Positions 39,208 through 48,873 of a DNA stretch of 64,000 bases are shown in pieces. The notes beneath the pieces were generated by a model. That model was not told where the DNA came from, did no database searches, and was given only the letters and a program-made list of their open reading frames with translations. The stretch comes from Pseudomonas chlororaphis subsp. chlororaphis. Lineage in GTDB: Bacteria; Pseudomonadota; Gammaproteobacteria; Pseudomonadales; Pseudomonadaceae. Every line of letters starts with the position of its first letter. Position 1 is the first letter of the stretch. The stretch covers positions 6,448,001-6,512,000 of the forward strand of contig NZ_CP027712.1 of assembly GCF_003945765.1 (NCBI RefSeq). Direction: 5' to 3'. Made by a program: the position numbers and the translations under genes.

Positions 39208-42081
39208 TCAGCGATAGGCATCCACCGGTACGCAGGCGCAGAACAGGTTGCGGTCGCCGTAGACATTGTCGACCCGGTTCACCGTCGGCCAGTACTTGTG
39301 CGCCCTGGCGTGGGGGCTGGGGATCACCGCCTGCTCGATGCTGTAGGGCCGCTCCCAGACCCCGGCGATGTCCGCCAGGGTATGGGGCGAGCGCTTGAGC
39401 GGGTTGTCTTCGGCCGGCCAGTTGCCTTCCTGGACCTGGGCGATTTCGGCGCGAATGCTCAGCATGGCCTCGATAAAACGGTCCAGCTCGGCCTTGGACT
39501 CGCTTTCGGTGGGCTCCACCATCAGCGTGCCCGGCACCGGGAACGACATGGTCGGCGCGTGGAAACCGTAGTCCATCAGGCGCTTGGCCACGTCCTCCTC
39601 GCTGATGCCGGTCTGCGCCTTGAGCGGCCGCAGGTCGAGAATGCATTCGTGGGCGACCCGGCCGTTGCGCCCGCTGTAGAGCACCGCAAAGGCCCCGCTC
39701 AGGTGTTCGGCCAGGTAGTTCGCCGAGAGGATCGCCACCTCGCTGGCATCCGCCAGCTGCGGGCCCATCAGGGCGATGTACATCCAACTGATCGGCAGGA
39801 TGCTCGCGCTGCCCCAGGGCGCCGCGCTGACCGCGCCGTTCTGCGGCAGCGGCCCGTCGATGGCCACCACCGGGTGGTTGGCCACGAACGGCGCCAGGTG
39901 CGCCCGCACGCCGATCGGTCCCATGCCCGGGCCACCGCCGCCGTGGGGAATGCAGAAGGTCTTGTGCAGGTTCATGTGGGAAACGTCGGCGCCGATATCG
40001 GCCGGCCGCGTCAGCCCGACCTGGGCATTGAGGTTGGCGCCGTCCATGTACACCTGGCCGCCGTGACTGTGGATCACCTCGCAGATCTCACTGATGCCCT
40101 CTTCGTACACCCCGTGGGTCGAAGGATAAGTGGCCATCAGGCACGCCAGGTGTCCGCCCGCAATCTGCGCCTTGTCCTTGAGGTCTTGCAGGTCGACGTT
40201 GCCGGCGGCGTCGCAATCGACGATCACCACCTGCATGCCGGCCATCTGCGCCGAGGCCGGGTTGGTGCCGTGGGCCGAGGCGGGAATCAGGCAGATATTG
40301 CGCTCGCCCTGCTGGCGGCTCTCGTGGTATTTGCGGATCGCCAGCAACCCGGCGTACTCGCCCTGGGCCCCGGAGTTGGGCTGCATGCAGATCGCATCGA
40401 AGCCGGTAATGGCGCATAACCAGCGCTCCAGCTCCTCGATCATCAGCGAATAGCCGAGGGCCTGTTCCGGCGGGACAAAGGGATGCAGGTTGGCGAAGCC
40501 AGGCCAGGTGATGGGGATCATCTCGCTGCTGGCATTGAGCTTCATGGTGCAGGAGCCTAGCGGGATCATCGACTGGTTCAGCGCCAGGTCCTTGTTCTCC
40601 AGCTGCTTGAGATAGCGCAGCATCTCGGTTTCGCTGTGATGGCTGTTGAACACCGGATGGTTCAGGTAAGACGTGCTGCGCAGCAGGTCCTGGGGGATGC
40701 CCGGGACCAGGGTTTCAGCATCCAGTTGCGCGACGTCCAGCCCGTGGTCGGCGCCGAGGAACACATCGAACAGCCGGGCGACGGTGCTCTCGTCGCAGGT
40801 TTCATCCAGGCTCAGGCCCAGGTGCCCGCGCCCGAGGATCCGCAGATTGATCTGCGCGGCCTTGGCGCTCTCGATGATGGCCGTCTGGCTACCGCCGACC
40901 TCCAGCGTCAGGGTGTCGAAGAACTGCCGGTTCAGCCGCTCGATGCCCTTGCGTTCAAGGCCGGCGGCGAGGATGCAGGTCAGGCGATGGACGCGCTGGG
41001 CGATGCGCCGCAAGCCTTCCGGGCCGTGATAGACCGCGTAGAAACTGGCGATATTGGCCAGCAGCACCTGGGCGGTGCAGATGTTCGAGTTGGCCTTCTC
41101 GCGACGGATATGCTGCTCGCGGGTCTGCAGGGCCATGCGCAGCGCCACGTTGCCCCGGGCATCCTTGGACACGCCGATGATCCGTCCCGGAATCGCCCGC
41201 TTGTACTCCTCGCGACTGGCGAAGAACGCCGCGTGGGGCCCGCCATAGCCCATGGGCACGCCAAAGCGCTGGGACGAACCGAACACCACGTCGGCCCCCA
41301 GCTCGCCCGGCGGCGTCAGCAGCAACAGGCTCAACAGATCGGCCGCCACGCAGGCCAGCGCCTGCTGCGCGTGCAGGTGATCGATCAGCGGCCGCAGGTC
41401 GCGAATCTCGCCGTGGGTGTCCGGGTATTGCAACAAGGCGCCGAACACCTGGTGCCGCTTGAGGTTGTCCAGGCTGTCGACCACCAGTTCGAAGCCGAAC
41501 CCTTCGGCGCGGGTCTGCACCACCGAGAGGGTCTGCGGATGGCAGTTCTGGTCGACGAAGAACAGATTGCTTTTCGACTTGGCCACGCGCTTGGCCAGGG
41601 CCATGGCTTCGGCGGCGGCCGTGGCTTCGTCCAGCAGCGAGGCGTTGGCCAGTTCCAGGCCGGTGAGGTCGATGGTCAGTTGCTGGAAATTGAGCAGGGC
41701 TTCGAGCCGGCCCTGGGCGATTTCCGGTTGGTAGGGCGTGTAGGCGGTGTACCAACCGGGATTTTCCAGCACGTTGCGCAAGATCACCGTGGGGGTCAGG
41801 GTGCCGTGATAACCCATGCCGATCAGGCTGGTCCAGACCTGGTTCTGCTCGGCGTAACCGCGCAGTTTGGCCAGGGCGGCCTGCTCGTCCAGCGCTGGCG
41901 GCAGGTCCAGCGGACGGTTGAAACGGATGCCCGGCGGCACGGTCTGTTCGATCAGCTCGACCCGGCTGCCCAGGCCCAGGCTGTCGAGCATCGCTTGCTG
42001 CTCGGCGGCGTCGGGCCCGAGGTGACGCCGCAGAAAGGCATTGGGATCGCGTAACTGGCTCAAGGACGGCAACTGGGACAT
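39208..42081 (-). CDS. gcvP: Glycine dehydrogenase (decarboxylating), P protein
   Basis: The 957-residue PLP enzyme decarboxylates glycine and loads the aminomethyl group on the lipoyl arm of GcvH. The PLP lysine lies in [17 protein letters not shown]; the N-terminal half is the catalytically silent copy of the fold, with the usual FLRRHLGP start. The length is normal for the single-chain form. It is encoded on the same strand as gcvH and gcvT but separated from them by 3.4 kb carrying three opposite-strand genes, so it cannot be in one simple operon with them. Confidence 0.95.
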   Translation of the reverse strand: MSQLPSLSQLRDPNAFLRRHLGPDAAEQQAMLDSLGLGSRVELIEQTVPPGIRFNRPLDLPPALDEQAALAKLRGYAEQNQVWTSLIGMGYHGTLTPTVILRNVLENPGWYTAYTPYQPEIAQGRLEALLNFQQLTIDLTGLELANASLLDEATAAAEAMALAKRVAKSKSNLFFVDQNCHPQTLSVVQTRAEGFGFELVVDSLDNLKRHQVFGALLQYPDTHGEIRDLRPLIDHLHAQQALACVAADLLSLLLLTPPGELGADVVFGSSQRFGVPMGYGGPHAAFFASREEYKRAIPGRIIGVSKDARGNVALRMALQTREQHIRREKANSNICTAQVLLANIASFYAVYHGPEGLRRIAQRVHRLTCILAAGLERKGIERLNRQFFDTLTLEVGGSQTAIIESAKAAQINLRILGRGHLGLSLDETCDESTVARLFDVFLGADHGLDVAQLDAETLVPGIPQDLLRSTSYLNHPVFNSHHSETEMLRYLKQLENKDLALNQSMIPLGSCTMKLNASSEMIPITWPGFANLHPFVPPEQALGYSLMIEELERWLCAITGFDAICMQPNSGAQGEYAGLLAIRKYHESRQQGERNICLIPASAHGTNPASAQMAGMQVVIVDCDAAGNVDLQDLKDKAQIAGGHLACLMATYPSTHGVYEEGISEICEVIHSHGGQVYMDGANLNAQVGLTRPADIGADVSHMNLHKTFCIPHGGGGPGMGPIGVRAHLAPFVANHPVVAIDGPLPQNGAVSAAPWGSASILPISWMYIALMGPQLADASEVAILSANYLAEHLSGAFAVLYSGRNGRVAHECILDLRPLKAQTGISEEDVAKRLMDYGFHAPTMSFPVPGTLMVEPTESESKAELDRFIEAMLSIRAEIAQVQEGNWPAEDNPLKRSPHTLADIAGVWERPYSIEQAVIPSPHARAHKYWPTVNRVDNVYGDRNLFCACVPVDAYR

Positions 42082-42255
42082 GACGGGCTCTCTCTCAGGC
42101 GGCGCTCGGCGTCGATGGAACACGGTCAAAGCAGCATAGCAGCCGATCCCGCACGCCGACGGTCTGGCACCCCGGGCGAACCGGTAGCATGATGCTCGAC
42201 TCCGGCGCGGCCCGCCGCCCTGCCTCGACCACTGTTTATCGGGTATCCCATCGTC

Positions 42256-43398
42256 ATGAGCCAGCTGCCTTTCCTGCCGTTTTCCAAACCCACCATCGAT
42301 GAAGCCACCATCGCCAGCGTTGGCGAAGTGCTGCGTTCGGGCTGGATCACCAGCGGGCCCAAGGTCCAGGCCTTCGAGGCGCAACTCTCGCAGTACTGCG
42401 GCGGGCGCCCGGTGCGCACCTTCAATTCCGGCACCTGCACCATGGAAATCGCCCTGCGTATCGCCGGCATCGGCCCTGGCGATGAAGTCATCACCACGCC
42501 GATCTCCTGGGTGGCCACGGCCAACGTGATTCTCGAGGTCGGCGCCACCCCGGTGTTCGCCGACATCGACCCGATCACCCGCAACATCGACCTGGCCCAG
42601 GTGGAAGCAGCCATCACGCCCCGGACCAAGGCCATCATCCCGGTGTTTCTCGCCGGCCTGCCGGTCGATATGGCACGCCTCTACGCCCTGGCGCGCAAGC
42701 ACGGCCTGCGGGTCGTGGAAGATGCCGCCCAGGCATTGGGCTCAAGCTGGAATGGCGAGCGCATCGGCGCTGGCGGCGACCTGGTCTCTTTCAGTTTCCA
42801 GGCCAACAAGAACGTCACCTGCAGCGAAGGCGGCGCCCTGGTGCTGAACACCGCCGAAGAGGCTCGCCTGGCGGAGAAGTATCGACTGCAGGGCGTGACC
42901 CGACATGGCTTCGACGGCCTGGACGTGGACGTGCTGGGCGGCAAATTCAACATGACCGACGTCGCGGCCGCCATCGGCCTGGGCCAGTTCGCCCACCTCG
43001 AAACCCTCACCGCTCATCGCCGCGAACTGGCCCGGCATTACTTCGAATGCCTGGGCAGCGACTTCGAAACCCGCTACGGCGCCCAACTGCCCCCGGCGGA
43101 CTTCAGCAACAGCAACTGGCACCTGTTCCAGCTGGTACTGCCGCAGCGGCATGACGGCAAACCGGCGCGGGCGACCTTTATGGAGCAGATGCAGGAGCGC
43201 GGGATCGGCATCGGCTATCACTACCCGCCGATTCACCTGCTGAGCCTGTACCGCGAGCGCGGTTTCAAGGAGGGGATGTTCCCGGTGGCGGAACGGGTGG
43301 GACGCCTGATCGTCTCGTTGCCGATGTTCACGGCCATGAGCAAGGGCGATGTCGAACGCTCGGTAGCGACGGTGAAGGCTGTTTTGCAAGAGACATAA
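42256..43398 (+). CDS. DegT/DnrJ/EryC1/StrS family aminotransferase (ArnB-like)
   Basis: The 380-residue PLP-dependent sugar-aminotransferase-type protein is closest in appearance to ArnB/WecE. The cofactor aspartate is in [11 protein letters not shown] and the Schiff-base lysine is in [16 protein letters not shown]. An [11 protein letters not shown] segment marks the C-terminal part. Family members transfer an amino group from glutamate to a nucleotide-linked keto-sugar. No sugar, LPS or arn gene is nearby, so the substrate is unknown. It is divergent from gcvP (174 bases) and ends in its own terminator. It lies inside the stretch that splits the gcv genes. Confidence 0.85.
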   Translation: MSQLPFLPFSKPTIDEATIASVGEVLRSGWITSGPKVQAFEAQLSQYCGGRPVRTFNSGTCTMEIALRIAGIGPGDEVITTPISWVATANVILEVGATPVFADIDPITRNIDLAQVEAAITPRTKAIIPVFLAGLPVDMARLYALARKHGLRVVEDAAQALGSSWNGERIGAGGDLVSFSFQANKNVTCSEGGALVLNTAEEARLAEKYRLQGVTRHGFDGLDVDVLGGKFNMTDVAAAIGLGQFAHLETLTAHRRELARHYFECLGSDFETRYGAQLPPADFSNSNWHLFQLVLPQRHDGKPARATFMEQMQERGIGIGYHYPPIHLLSLYRERGFKEGMFPVAERVGRLIVSLPMFTAMSKGDVERSVATVKAVLQET

Positions 43399-43442
43399 AT
43401 AGACACCCAGCCCTTGAACGGCTGGTTTCTACACTATTCAAG

Positions 43443-43471
43443 ACGCTCAATATCCCGTTTTGGGCGTTTTT
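43443..43471 (+). terminator. Terminator after the DegT-family gene
   Basis: ACGCTCAA and TTGGGCGT form an 8-bp stem with one G-T pair and a 9-base loop, followed by T5. A smaller stem, CCAGCC/GGCTGG, lies just upstream (43407-43425). Confidence 0.75.
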
Positions 43472-43782
43472 ATTTCAGCAATAAATACAGTTGCCAATAG
43501 TTATATAAATATCCACTTGTCTGATCCTTTGCGCCAAAAACCAGACTCCCGGCGGCACTCACTTTAACCGCACACATAAGCACATGATAAATCAGCACGA
43601 ACCCATACATAAAATTTCCGAAATACAGACGACTTCAAAACAATAGCCAATCATTCTATAGACCAACTTTCCGCCTGCTATGTTTACTTATGACTGCGCC
43701 CTGGAGACAAAAGGCCATTACGCAGTTGCAAAGACCGTCACAAAATCCATGTTTCAATTTATTCGAAATGGAGTTCAAAGAA
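43472..43782. other. AT-rich intergenic region upstream of the first paralogue
   Basis: These 311 bases contain no convincing gene. They are clearly AT-richer than the chromosome average, with TTATATAAATAT (43501-43512) and several TATA-like boxes that could be promoters for the gene at 43783. I see no inverted repeat, attachment site or integrase remnant. Confidence 0.55.
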
Positions 43783-44466
43783 ATGAGCAGCCAACAAATA
43801 GTTGTATACATCGAAGAAGAACAGTTGATTGCGCAAAAGAACAACAACTACAGCCTCTATCTGGCCAAGAAAGTAAATAATGACTTTACGGTCATCTGGC
43901 AATCAAAAGGCCCCGTTGCCACAGTCAACAACCCTAGTTACCAATATAGAAACACCTTTGATATCGCCACCCCGTCCTTCATGGTCAACTTCACCAATGA
44001 CCCGGTCAGCAGTGGCGATGTCACCTTCACCTCCGGCGGGAAAAACCTGCCCATCAGTACTGGCCAGACCACGACGCTCGATGCGAACGGCGTGTTCACT
44101 CCGGCCAAGAATGGCGGCGTACCCTCGGATGTTCTCATCAAAAATGAGCTGCAAGGCAATCCGCATGCAATCCTCCTGGATTCCAACGGCAACAACATCT
44201 GGGTGAACCGTCAGAGCGGCATGAACATCGGCCCTGCGACGCTGACACCAAAGAGCCAATATCAACTCTGGTTCGGCAACATTCAGGAAACCGGTTCGTT
44301 GATCGCCATCAACCTGTCCAACCCCTATGTAGCGACCCTGCAGGATGGCGGCAGCGTCACCATTACCTACACCGACAGTGGCACCTGGGTGACCGGCGAA
44401 CCGGCCAGAGTCCTGAGCGCCTCTGAAGTCAGGGCGCTGCACGCCAGGCTCGGGATCGCGGCCTAG
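43783..44466 (+). CDS. Unrecognised beta-rich protein, paralogue A of a tandem pair
   Basis: I do not recognise this 227-residue protein. It has no signal peptide, membrane segment or cysteine. It begins MSSQQIVVYIEEEQLIAQK and is rich in N, T, S and G with alternating strand patterns, suggesting a beta-sandwich. It shares 44 of the first 61 residues with the protein at 44687, and similarity continues to the C-terminus (GTWVTGEPARVLSASEV against GAWVSGEPATSLTAEEV). GGAG stands 9 bases before the ATG. It is followed by its own terminator. Lectin-like, pore-forming and inclusion-body roles are all conceivable but none is supported by a motif. Confidence 0.75.
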   Translation: MSSQQIVVYIEEEQLIAQKNNNYSLYLAKKVNNDFTVIWQSKGPVATVNNPSYQYRNTFDIATPSFMVNFTNDPVSSGDVTFTSGGKNLPISTGQTTTLDANGVFTPAKNGGVPSDVLIKNELQGNPHAILLDSNGNNIWVNRQSGMNIGPATLTPKSQYQLWFGNIQETGSLIAINLSNPYVATLQDGGSVTITYTDSGTWVTGEPARVLSASEVRALHARLGIAA

Positions 44467-44562
44467 TCCGCCGGGCGGATCGAGCATCGGTTGCGCGAAG
44501 GACTTAGAGCACTGCGCGATGCCATTGGCAGTCTTCCGTTCGCACGTTGCGCTCATGCAAGA

Positions 44563-44597
44563 AAAACCCTGTATATCGTAGATCTACAGGGTTTTTT
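44563..44597 (+). terminator. Terminator between the two paralogues
   Basis: AAAACCCTGTA and TACAGGGTTTT pair perfectly around an 11-base loop, with T6 at the end. Paralogue A therefore ends here, and paralogue B probably has its own promoter in the 90 bases that follow (TATATAAAT at 44650-44658). Confidence 0.9.
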
Positions 44598-44686
44598 ATT
44601 GATGATGTCGAACTCATGGTTGAACGGGCCAGGTGGGGTCGAGACTCTGTATATAAATCATCCACAGGATGAGCGTGAGATTAGCC

Positions 44687-45394
44687 ATGAGTAAGCAAAC
44701 CATAATTGTCTATATTGAAGAAGAGCAACTTGTTGCGCAAAAGATAAATAACTACAGCCTCTACCTGGCCAAGAAAGTAAACAGTTCCTTCACTGTCATC
44801 TGGCTTTCAAAACCGCCATTCGCCGCCCCCAACCAACCGACTTATCAATACAAGAATATCTTTAATATCACCAATGATTCCTACATGGTGAATTTCACCA
44901 ACACACCGCTGCAAGAAGGAGACATCAATTTTACTTCAGGCGGAAAGAACCTACCCATCAACACAGGCCAGATAACCACCCTGGATCAATATGGTGTATT
45001 CAGCCCGGCAAGGAATGCTGGAACGCCAGGAGATGTTTCAATAAATAACGAACTTCCGGCCAACCCCAGCAATATATTATTGGACTCCACCGGACTCAGT
45101 CTCTGGGTGAACCGCTCAGGTGGCATGAATATAGGCATAACCACCATGACCCCCAAAAACGAGTTTCAACTATGGTTCGGTCCAGCCCAGGCAGCGGGTT
45201 CGCTGATCCCCAGCAGTCTGTCCAATCCTTACAACATGAGCGTGAACGACGGAGAAACCAAAACCGTCACCTACAACAATCAGGGCGCCTGGGTTAGCGG
45301 CGAACCCGCGACGAGTTTGACGGCAGAAGAAGTGGCAGAGCTTCACATCAGGGTGAACAAAGCCGTGCTGCGGGCCAGATCGCTCCGCCGCTAG
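44687..45394 (+). CDS. Unrecognised beta-rich protein, paralogue B of a tandem pair
   Basis: This 235-residue protein is the tandem paralogue of the protein at 43783. It begins MSKQTIIVYIEEEQLVAQK and keeps the shared segments NNYSLYLAKKVN, FTSGGKNLPI and SGGMNIG. It has no cysteine and no signal peptide. It differs by a basic C-terminal tail (VNKAVLRARSLRR). The first 60 bases of 44701-44760 contain only 20 G or C, far below the surrounding genes. The ribosome site is poor (GAGCGTGAGATTAGCC before the ATG). Function is unknown. Confidence 0.75.
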   Translation: MSKQTIIVYIEEEQLVAQKINNYSLYLAKKVNSSFTVIWLSKPPFAAPNQPTYQYKNIFNITNDSYMVNFTNTPLQEGDINFTSGGKNLPINTGQITTLDQYGVFSPARNAGTPGDVSINNELPANPSNILLDSTGLSLWVNRSGGMNIGITTMTPKNEFQLWFGPAQAAGSLIPSSLSNPYNMSVNDGETKTVTYNNQGAWVSGEPATSLTAEEVAELHIRVNKAVLRARSLRR

Positions 45395-45423
45395 GCCAGC
45401 CCCCAAGAGGTCGCCTGCAAACG

Positions 45424-45460
45424 AAAAACGCCGCGTACCCGATAAGGGCAGCACGGCGCT
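45424..45460 (-). terminator. Terminator after gcvH
   Basis: On the minus strand GCGCCGTGCTGCCC-TTAT-CGGGTACGCGGCG is an imperfect stem followed by T5. It lies about 29 bases beyond the gcvH stop and also faces paralogue B. Confidence 0.75.
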
Positions 45461-45488
45461 CTTGTAGCGGATTCGCGTCTGGCAGGGA

Positions 45489-45872
45489 TTATTCGCCGAT
45501 AGCGGCCTTATAACCGGCTGCGTCGAGCAGCTTCTCAAGATCAGCAGCGTTGGCCGGCTTGAGCTTGAAGATCCAGGCGCCGTACGGGTCGCTGTTGAGC
45601 AGCTCCGGGCTGCCGCTCAGGTCTTCATTGACCGCGATCACTTCGCCGGCCACTGGCGCGTAGATGTCGGAAGCGGCCTTCACCGATTCCACCACACCGG
45701 CCTGGTCGCCAGCGCCGAAGACATTGCCGACTTCGGTCAGCTCGACGAACACCACGTCGCCCAGGGCTTCCTGAGCGTGGTCGCTGATGCCCACGGTCAC
45801 GGTGCCATCGGCTTCCAGACGGGCCCATTCGTGACTTTCGGCAAAACGCAGGTCAGCAGGGATATCACTCAT
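45489..45872 (-). CDS. gcvH: Glycine cleavage system H protein
   Basis: The 127-residue lipoyl carrier shuttles the aminomethyl intermediate between GcvP and GcvT. The lipoylated lysine lies in [14 protein letters not shown] (about residue 64), and [19 protein letters not shown] is the typical N-terminal part. The ATG at 45872 has GAGG 9 bases upstream. It is 51 bases downstream of gcvT on the same strand and is followed by a terminator. In related species gcvP would follow directly. Confidence 0.95.
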   Translation of the reverse strand: MSDIPADLRFAESHEWARLEADGTVTVGISDHAQEALGDVVFVELTEVGNVFGAGDQAGVVESVKAASDIYAPVAGEVIAVNEDLSGSPELLNSDPYGAWIFKLKPANAADLEKLLDAAGYKAAIGE

Positions 45873-45923
45873 GTTCTGTGTCCTCAAGAAGAAATGTCAG
45901 CGGTAGATCCCGCCGGAAATAAG

Positions 45924-47006
45924 TTAGATCAGGGTTTTGCCATGACGCACGAAGGTCGGTTTTACCACCCGGACCGGGTACCACTTGCCACGGATTTCCA
46001 CTTCTGCACGGTCGGCGGTAGCCATGGGCACCCGTGCCAGGGCGATCGATTTGCTAAGCGTAGGAGAGAAACTACCACTGGTGATCTCTCCTTCGCCAAC
46101 ATCGGCGATGCGAACCACCTGATGGGCACGCAGCACGCCGCGTTCTTCCAGCACCAGGCCGACCAGTTTGTGCTTCACCCCACCCGCGCGCTCGGCCTCC
46201 AGCGCGGTGCGCCCGATGAACTTGCGCGACGCCGGCTCCCAGGCGATGCTCCAGGCCATGTTGGCCACCAGCGGTGAAACCTCCTGGTGAATATCCTGAC
46301 CGTACAGGTTCATGCCGGCCTCCAGGCGCAAGGTATCGCGGGCGCCGAGGCCGATCGGCGAGATCCCCGCGCCCACCAGATCGTTGAAGAACGCCGGGGC
46401 CTGGTCGGCCGGCAGGACGATTTCCAGGCCATCCTCACCGGTGTAGCCGGTGCGCGCGATGAACCAGTCGCCATCGGCCTGGCCTTCGAAGGGCTTGAGT
46501 TGCTGGATCAGCGTGCCGCGCGACTGGGTCACCAGCTCGGCGATCTTGTGGCGGGCGTGGGGCCCCTGGATCGCCAGCATCGCCAGCTCGGAGCGTTCGT
46601 GCAGTTGCACCTGGAAAGCGCCCAGTTGCGCCTGCATCCAGGCCATGTCCTGGTCACGGGTGGCGGCGTTGACCACCAGCCGGTAACCGGATTCGGTGCG
46701 GTAGACGATCATGTCGTCGACGATACCGCCGTGCTCGTTGAGCATGGCGCTGTACAAGGCCCTGCCGGGGCTTTGCAGGCGTTCGACATCGTTGGCCAGC
46801 AGGTGCTGGAGCCAGGCCTTGGCCTGGGGGCCGTCGACATCGATCACGGTCATGTGGGATACATCGAAAACCCCGCAATCGCGTCGCACCTGATGGTGCT
46901 CCTCGACCTGCGAGCCGTAATGCAGAGGCATATCCCAACCGCCAAAATCGACCATCTTCGCGCCGAGGGCGAGATGAAGGTCATACAGAGGCGTGCGCTG
47001 TCCCAT
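45924..47006 (-). CDS. gcvT: Glycine cleavage system aminomethyltransferase, T protein
   Basis: The 360-residue folate-dependent enzyme transfers the aminomethyl carbon to tetrahydrofolate, releasing ammonia. Family features include MVDFGGWDMPLHYG near the start, GVFDVSHM, the folate-contacting RTGYTGEDGLEIV and LGARDTLRLEAGM. AAGGAGA lies 6 bases before the ATG. It is the first gene of a gcvT-gcvH unit. The 156-base upstream region shows no glycine riboswitch-like structure. Confidence 0.95.
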   Translation of the reverse strand: MGQRTPLYDLHLALGAKMVDFGGWDMPLHYGSQVEEHHQVRRDCGVFDVSHMTVIDVDGPQAKAWLQHLLANDVERLQSPGRALYSAMLNEHGGIVDDMIVYRTESGYRLVVNAATRDQDMAWMQAQLGAFQVQLHERSELAMLAIQGPHARHKIAELVTQSRGTLIQQLKPFEGQADGDWFIARTGYTGEDGLEIVLPADQAPAFFNDLVGAGISPIGLGARDTLRLEAGMNLYGQDIHQEVSPLVANMAWSIAWEPASRKFIGRTALEAERAGGVKHKLVGLVLEERGVLRAHQVVRIADVGEGEITSGSFSPTLSKSIALARVPMATADRAEVEIRGKWYPVRVVKPTFVRHGKTLI

Positions 47007-47162
47007 GGGTTTCTCCTTCCGGGCGTGGCGAAGGTGCGGGCGGTCGCTGTATGAGCTGGAAGCCTTGAAATAGAAGGCTCTCAGATAATTCAAAAGACCC
47101 GATCAGAAAGATCGACCACACCGAATGCCGCGCATTGTAGCCGCAAGGTGTGACACTGGCAC

Positions 47163-48779
47163 CTAACCGATTCGATGAGCGGAGCGTCGGATCAGTCCGA
47201 TCACCGGCAACAATCCCACCAGGACCAGGGTCAGGGCCGGCAACGCGGCACGCGCCCACTCACCCTCGCTGGTCATCTCGAAGATCCGCACCGCCAGCGT
47301 GTCCCAACCGAACGGGCGCATCAGCAGGGTGGCGGGCATTTCCTTGAGCACATCGACGAATACCAGCAGCGCCGCGCTCAGAGTGCCGGGCAGCAACAGC
47401 GGCAGATACACTTTGAAAAACAGTCGCGGTCCGCTGACCCCCAGGCTGCGCGCCGCTTCCGGCAACGAGGGGCGGATCCGCGCCAGGCTGCTTTCCAGCG
47501 GCCCGTAGGCCACCGCGATAAACCGCACCAGATAGGCCAGCAGCAACGCCGCCAGGCTACCCAGCAGCAACGGCTTGCCCGCCCCACCCAGCCAGCCCGA
47601 CAGCGGGATCACCAGCTCGCGGTCCAGATAACTGAAGGCCAGCATGATCGACACCGCCAGCACCGAACCCGGCAAGGCGTACCCCAGGTTGGCCAGGCTG
47701 ACGCCGGAGCGGATCGCCCGGGTCGGCGCCAGCCGTCGGGCGAACGCCAGCAGCAGGGCCACGCTGACCGTGATCAGGGCCGCCATGGCGCCCAGGTACA
47801 GGGTGTGCAGGATCAGCCCGGCATAACGCTCGTCGAGGTCGAAACGGCCACGCTGCCAGAACCACACCACCAGTTGCAGCACTGGGATGACAAAGGCGCA
47901 GGCAAACACCAACGCGCACCAACTGGTGGCTGCCAGGGCCTTGAGGCCATGCAGGTGGTACAGCGCCTTGCCCCGCGGCCGCTCGTTGCCGGAGCGACTG
48001 GCGCCACGGGCGCGACGCTCGCCGTACAGCACCAGCATCACCGCCAGCAGCAACAGGCTGGCCAGCTGCGCGGCGCTGGACAGGCTGAAGAAGCCATACC
48101 AGGTCTTGTAGATGGCGGTGGTGAAGGTGTCGAAGTTGAACACCGCCACCGCGCCGAAATCGGCCAGGGTTTCCATCAGCGCCAGGGCCACACCGGCACC
48201 GATGGCCGGCCGCGCCATGGGCAGGGCCACGCGCCAGAACGCCTGCCAGGGCGTCTGCCCAAGCACGCGCGCGGCTTCCATCAGGCCTTTGCCCTGGGCC
48301 AAGAACGCAGTGCGCGCCAGCAGGTACACATAGGGATAGAACACCAGCACCAAGACCAGGATCACCCCGCCGGTGGAACGCACCCGCGGCAGGCGCAGGC
48401 CCATGCCGAACCATTCGCGCAGCAGGGTCTGCACCGGGCCGGAAAAATCCAGCAGGCCGACGAAGACAAAGGCCAGCACGTAGGCCGGAATCGCAAAGGG
48501 CAGCATCAGCGCCCAGTCCAGCCAGCGCCTTCCGGGAAACTCGCAGAGGCTGGTCAGCCAGGCCAGGCTCACCCCCAGCAGCGTCACGCCGACACCGACG
48601 CCCAGCACCAGGGTCAGGGTGTTGCCCAGCAGGCGCGGCATCTGGGTCTCCCACAGGTGCGACCAGATCTGCTGGTCGATCACCTGCCACGACAGCAGCA
48701 GCACGCTCAGCGGCAGCAGCACCAGGGCGGCGACGGCAAAAACCAGCGGGTACCAGCGACGTTGGGCGGGATGGGCCAC
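47163..48779 (-). CDS. Ferric-iron ABC transporter permease (FbpB/SfuB type)
   Basis: The roughly 538-residue double permease has two BPD_transp_1 halves. Each carries an ATPase-docking EAA loop: MEAARVLGQTPWQAFWRVALP near residue 175 and EAARSLGVSGPRLFFKVYLP near residue 455. About twelve membrane helices are visible. It imports ferric iron delivered by the binding protein encoded just upstream. I prefer the GTG at 48779, which has GAGAG 6 bases before it, over an in-frame TTG at 48806 lacking a ribosome site. No ATPase gene is adjacent. Confidence 0.85.
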   Translation of the reverse strand: MAHPAQRRWYPLVFAVAALVLLPLSVLLLSWQVIDQQIWSHLWETQMPRLLGNTLTLVLGVGVGVTLLGVSLAWLTSLCEFPGRRWLDWALMLPFAIPAYVLAFVFVGLLDFSGPVQTLLREWFGMGLRLPRVRSTGGVILVLVLVFYPYVYLLARTAFLAQGKGLMEAARVLGQTPWQAFWRVALPMARPAIGAGVALALMETLADFGAVAVFNFDTFTTAIYKTWYGFFSLSSAAQLASLLLLAVMLVLYGERRARGASRSGNERPRGKALYHLHGLKALAATSWCALVFACAFVIPVLQLVVWFWQRGRFDLDERYAGLILHTLYLGAMAALITVSVALLLAFARRLAPTRAIRSGVSLANLGYALPGSVLAVSIMLAFSYLDRELVIPLSGWLGGAGKPLLLGSLAALLLAYLVRFIAVAYGPLESSLARIRPSLPEAARSLGVSGPRLFFKVYLPLLLPGTLSAALLVFVDVLKEMPATLLMRPFGWDTLAVRIFEMTSEGEWARAALPALTLVLVGLLPVIGLIRRSAHRIG

Positions 48780-48837
48780 GAAAGACTCTCGAACGAGATG
48801 GATCAATAAAAGGCAATTACGAACCGGTTAAACAAAA

Positions 48838-48857
48838 CGCCCCGCAAAGGCGGGGCG
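48838..48857 (-). terminator. Hairpin between iron-binding-protein and permease genes
   Basis: CGCCCCGC-CTTT-GCGGGGCG on the minus strand is followed by TTTTGTTT. It lies 16 bases after the binding-protein stop and 58 bases before the permease start. Partial termination here would give more binding protein than permease. Confidence 0.75.
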
Positions 48858-48873
48858 CAGTATAACCAGCGGA

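Noticed and set aside
42256..43398. Part of an arn lipid A modification operon
   Set aside because: No arnC, arnA, arnT or other LPS gene is present on either side; resemblance is to the general DegT family only.
43399..45488. Integrase-mediated genomic island with attachment sites
   Set aside because: Although AT-rich and interrupting the gcv cluster, it has no integrase, tRNA target or flanking direct repeats that I can see, so an island claim is not supported beyond base composition and position.
47007..47162. Possible glycine riboswitch upstream of gcvT
   Set aside because: The leader is only 156 bases and lacks the conserved glycine-aptamer core and a following expression platform; no paired aptamers can be folded by eye.
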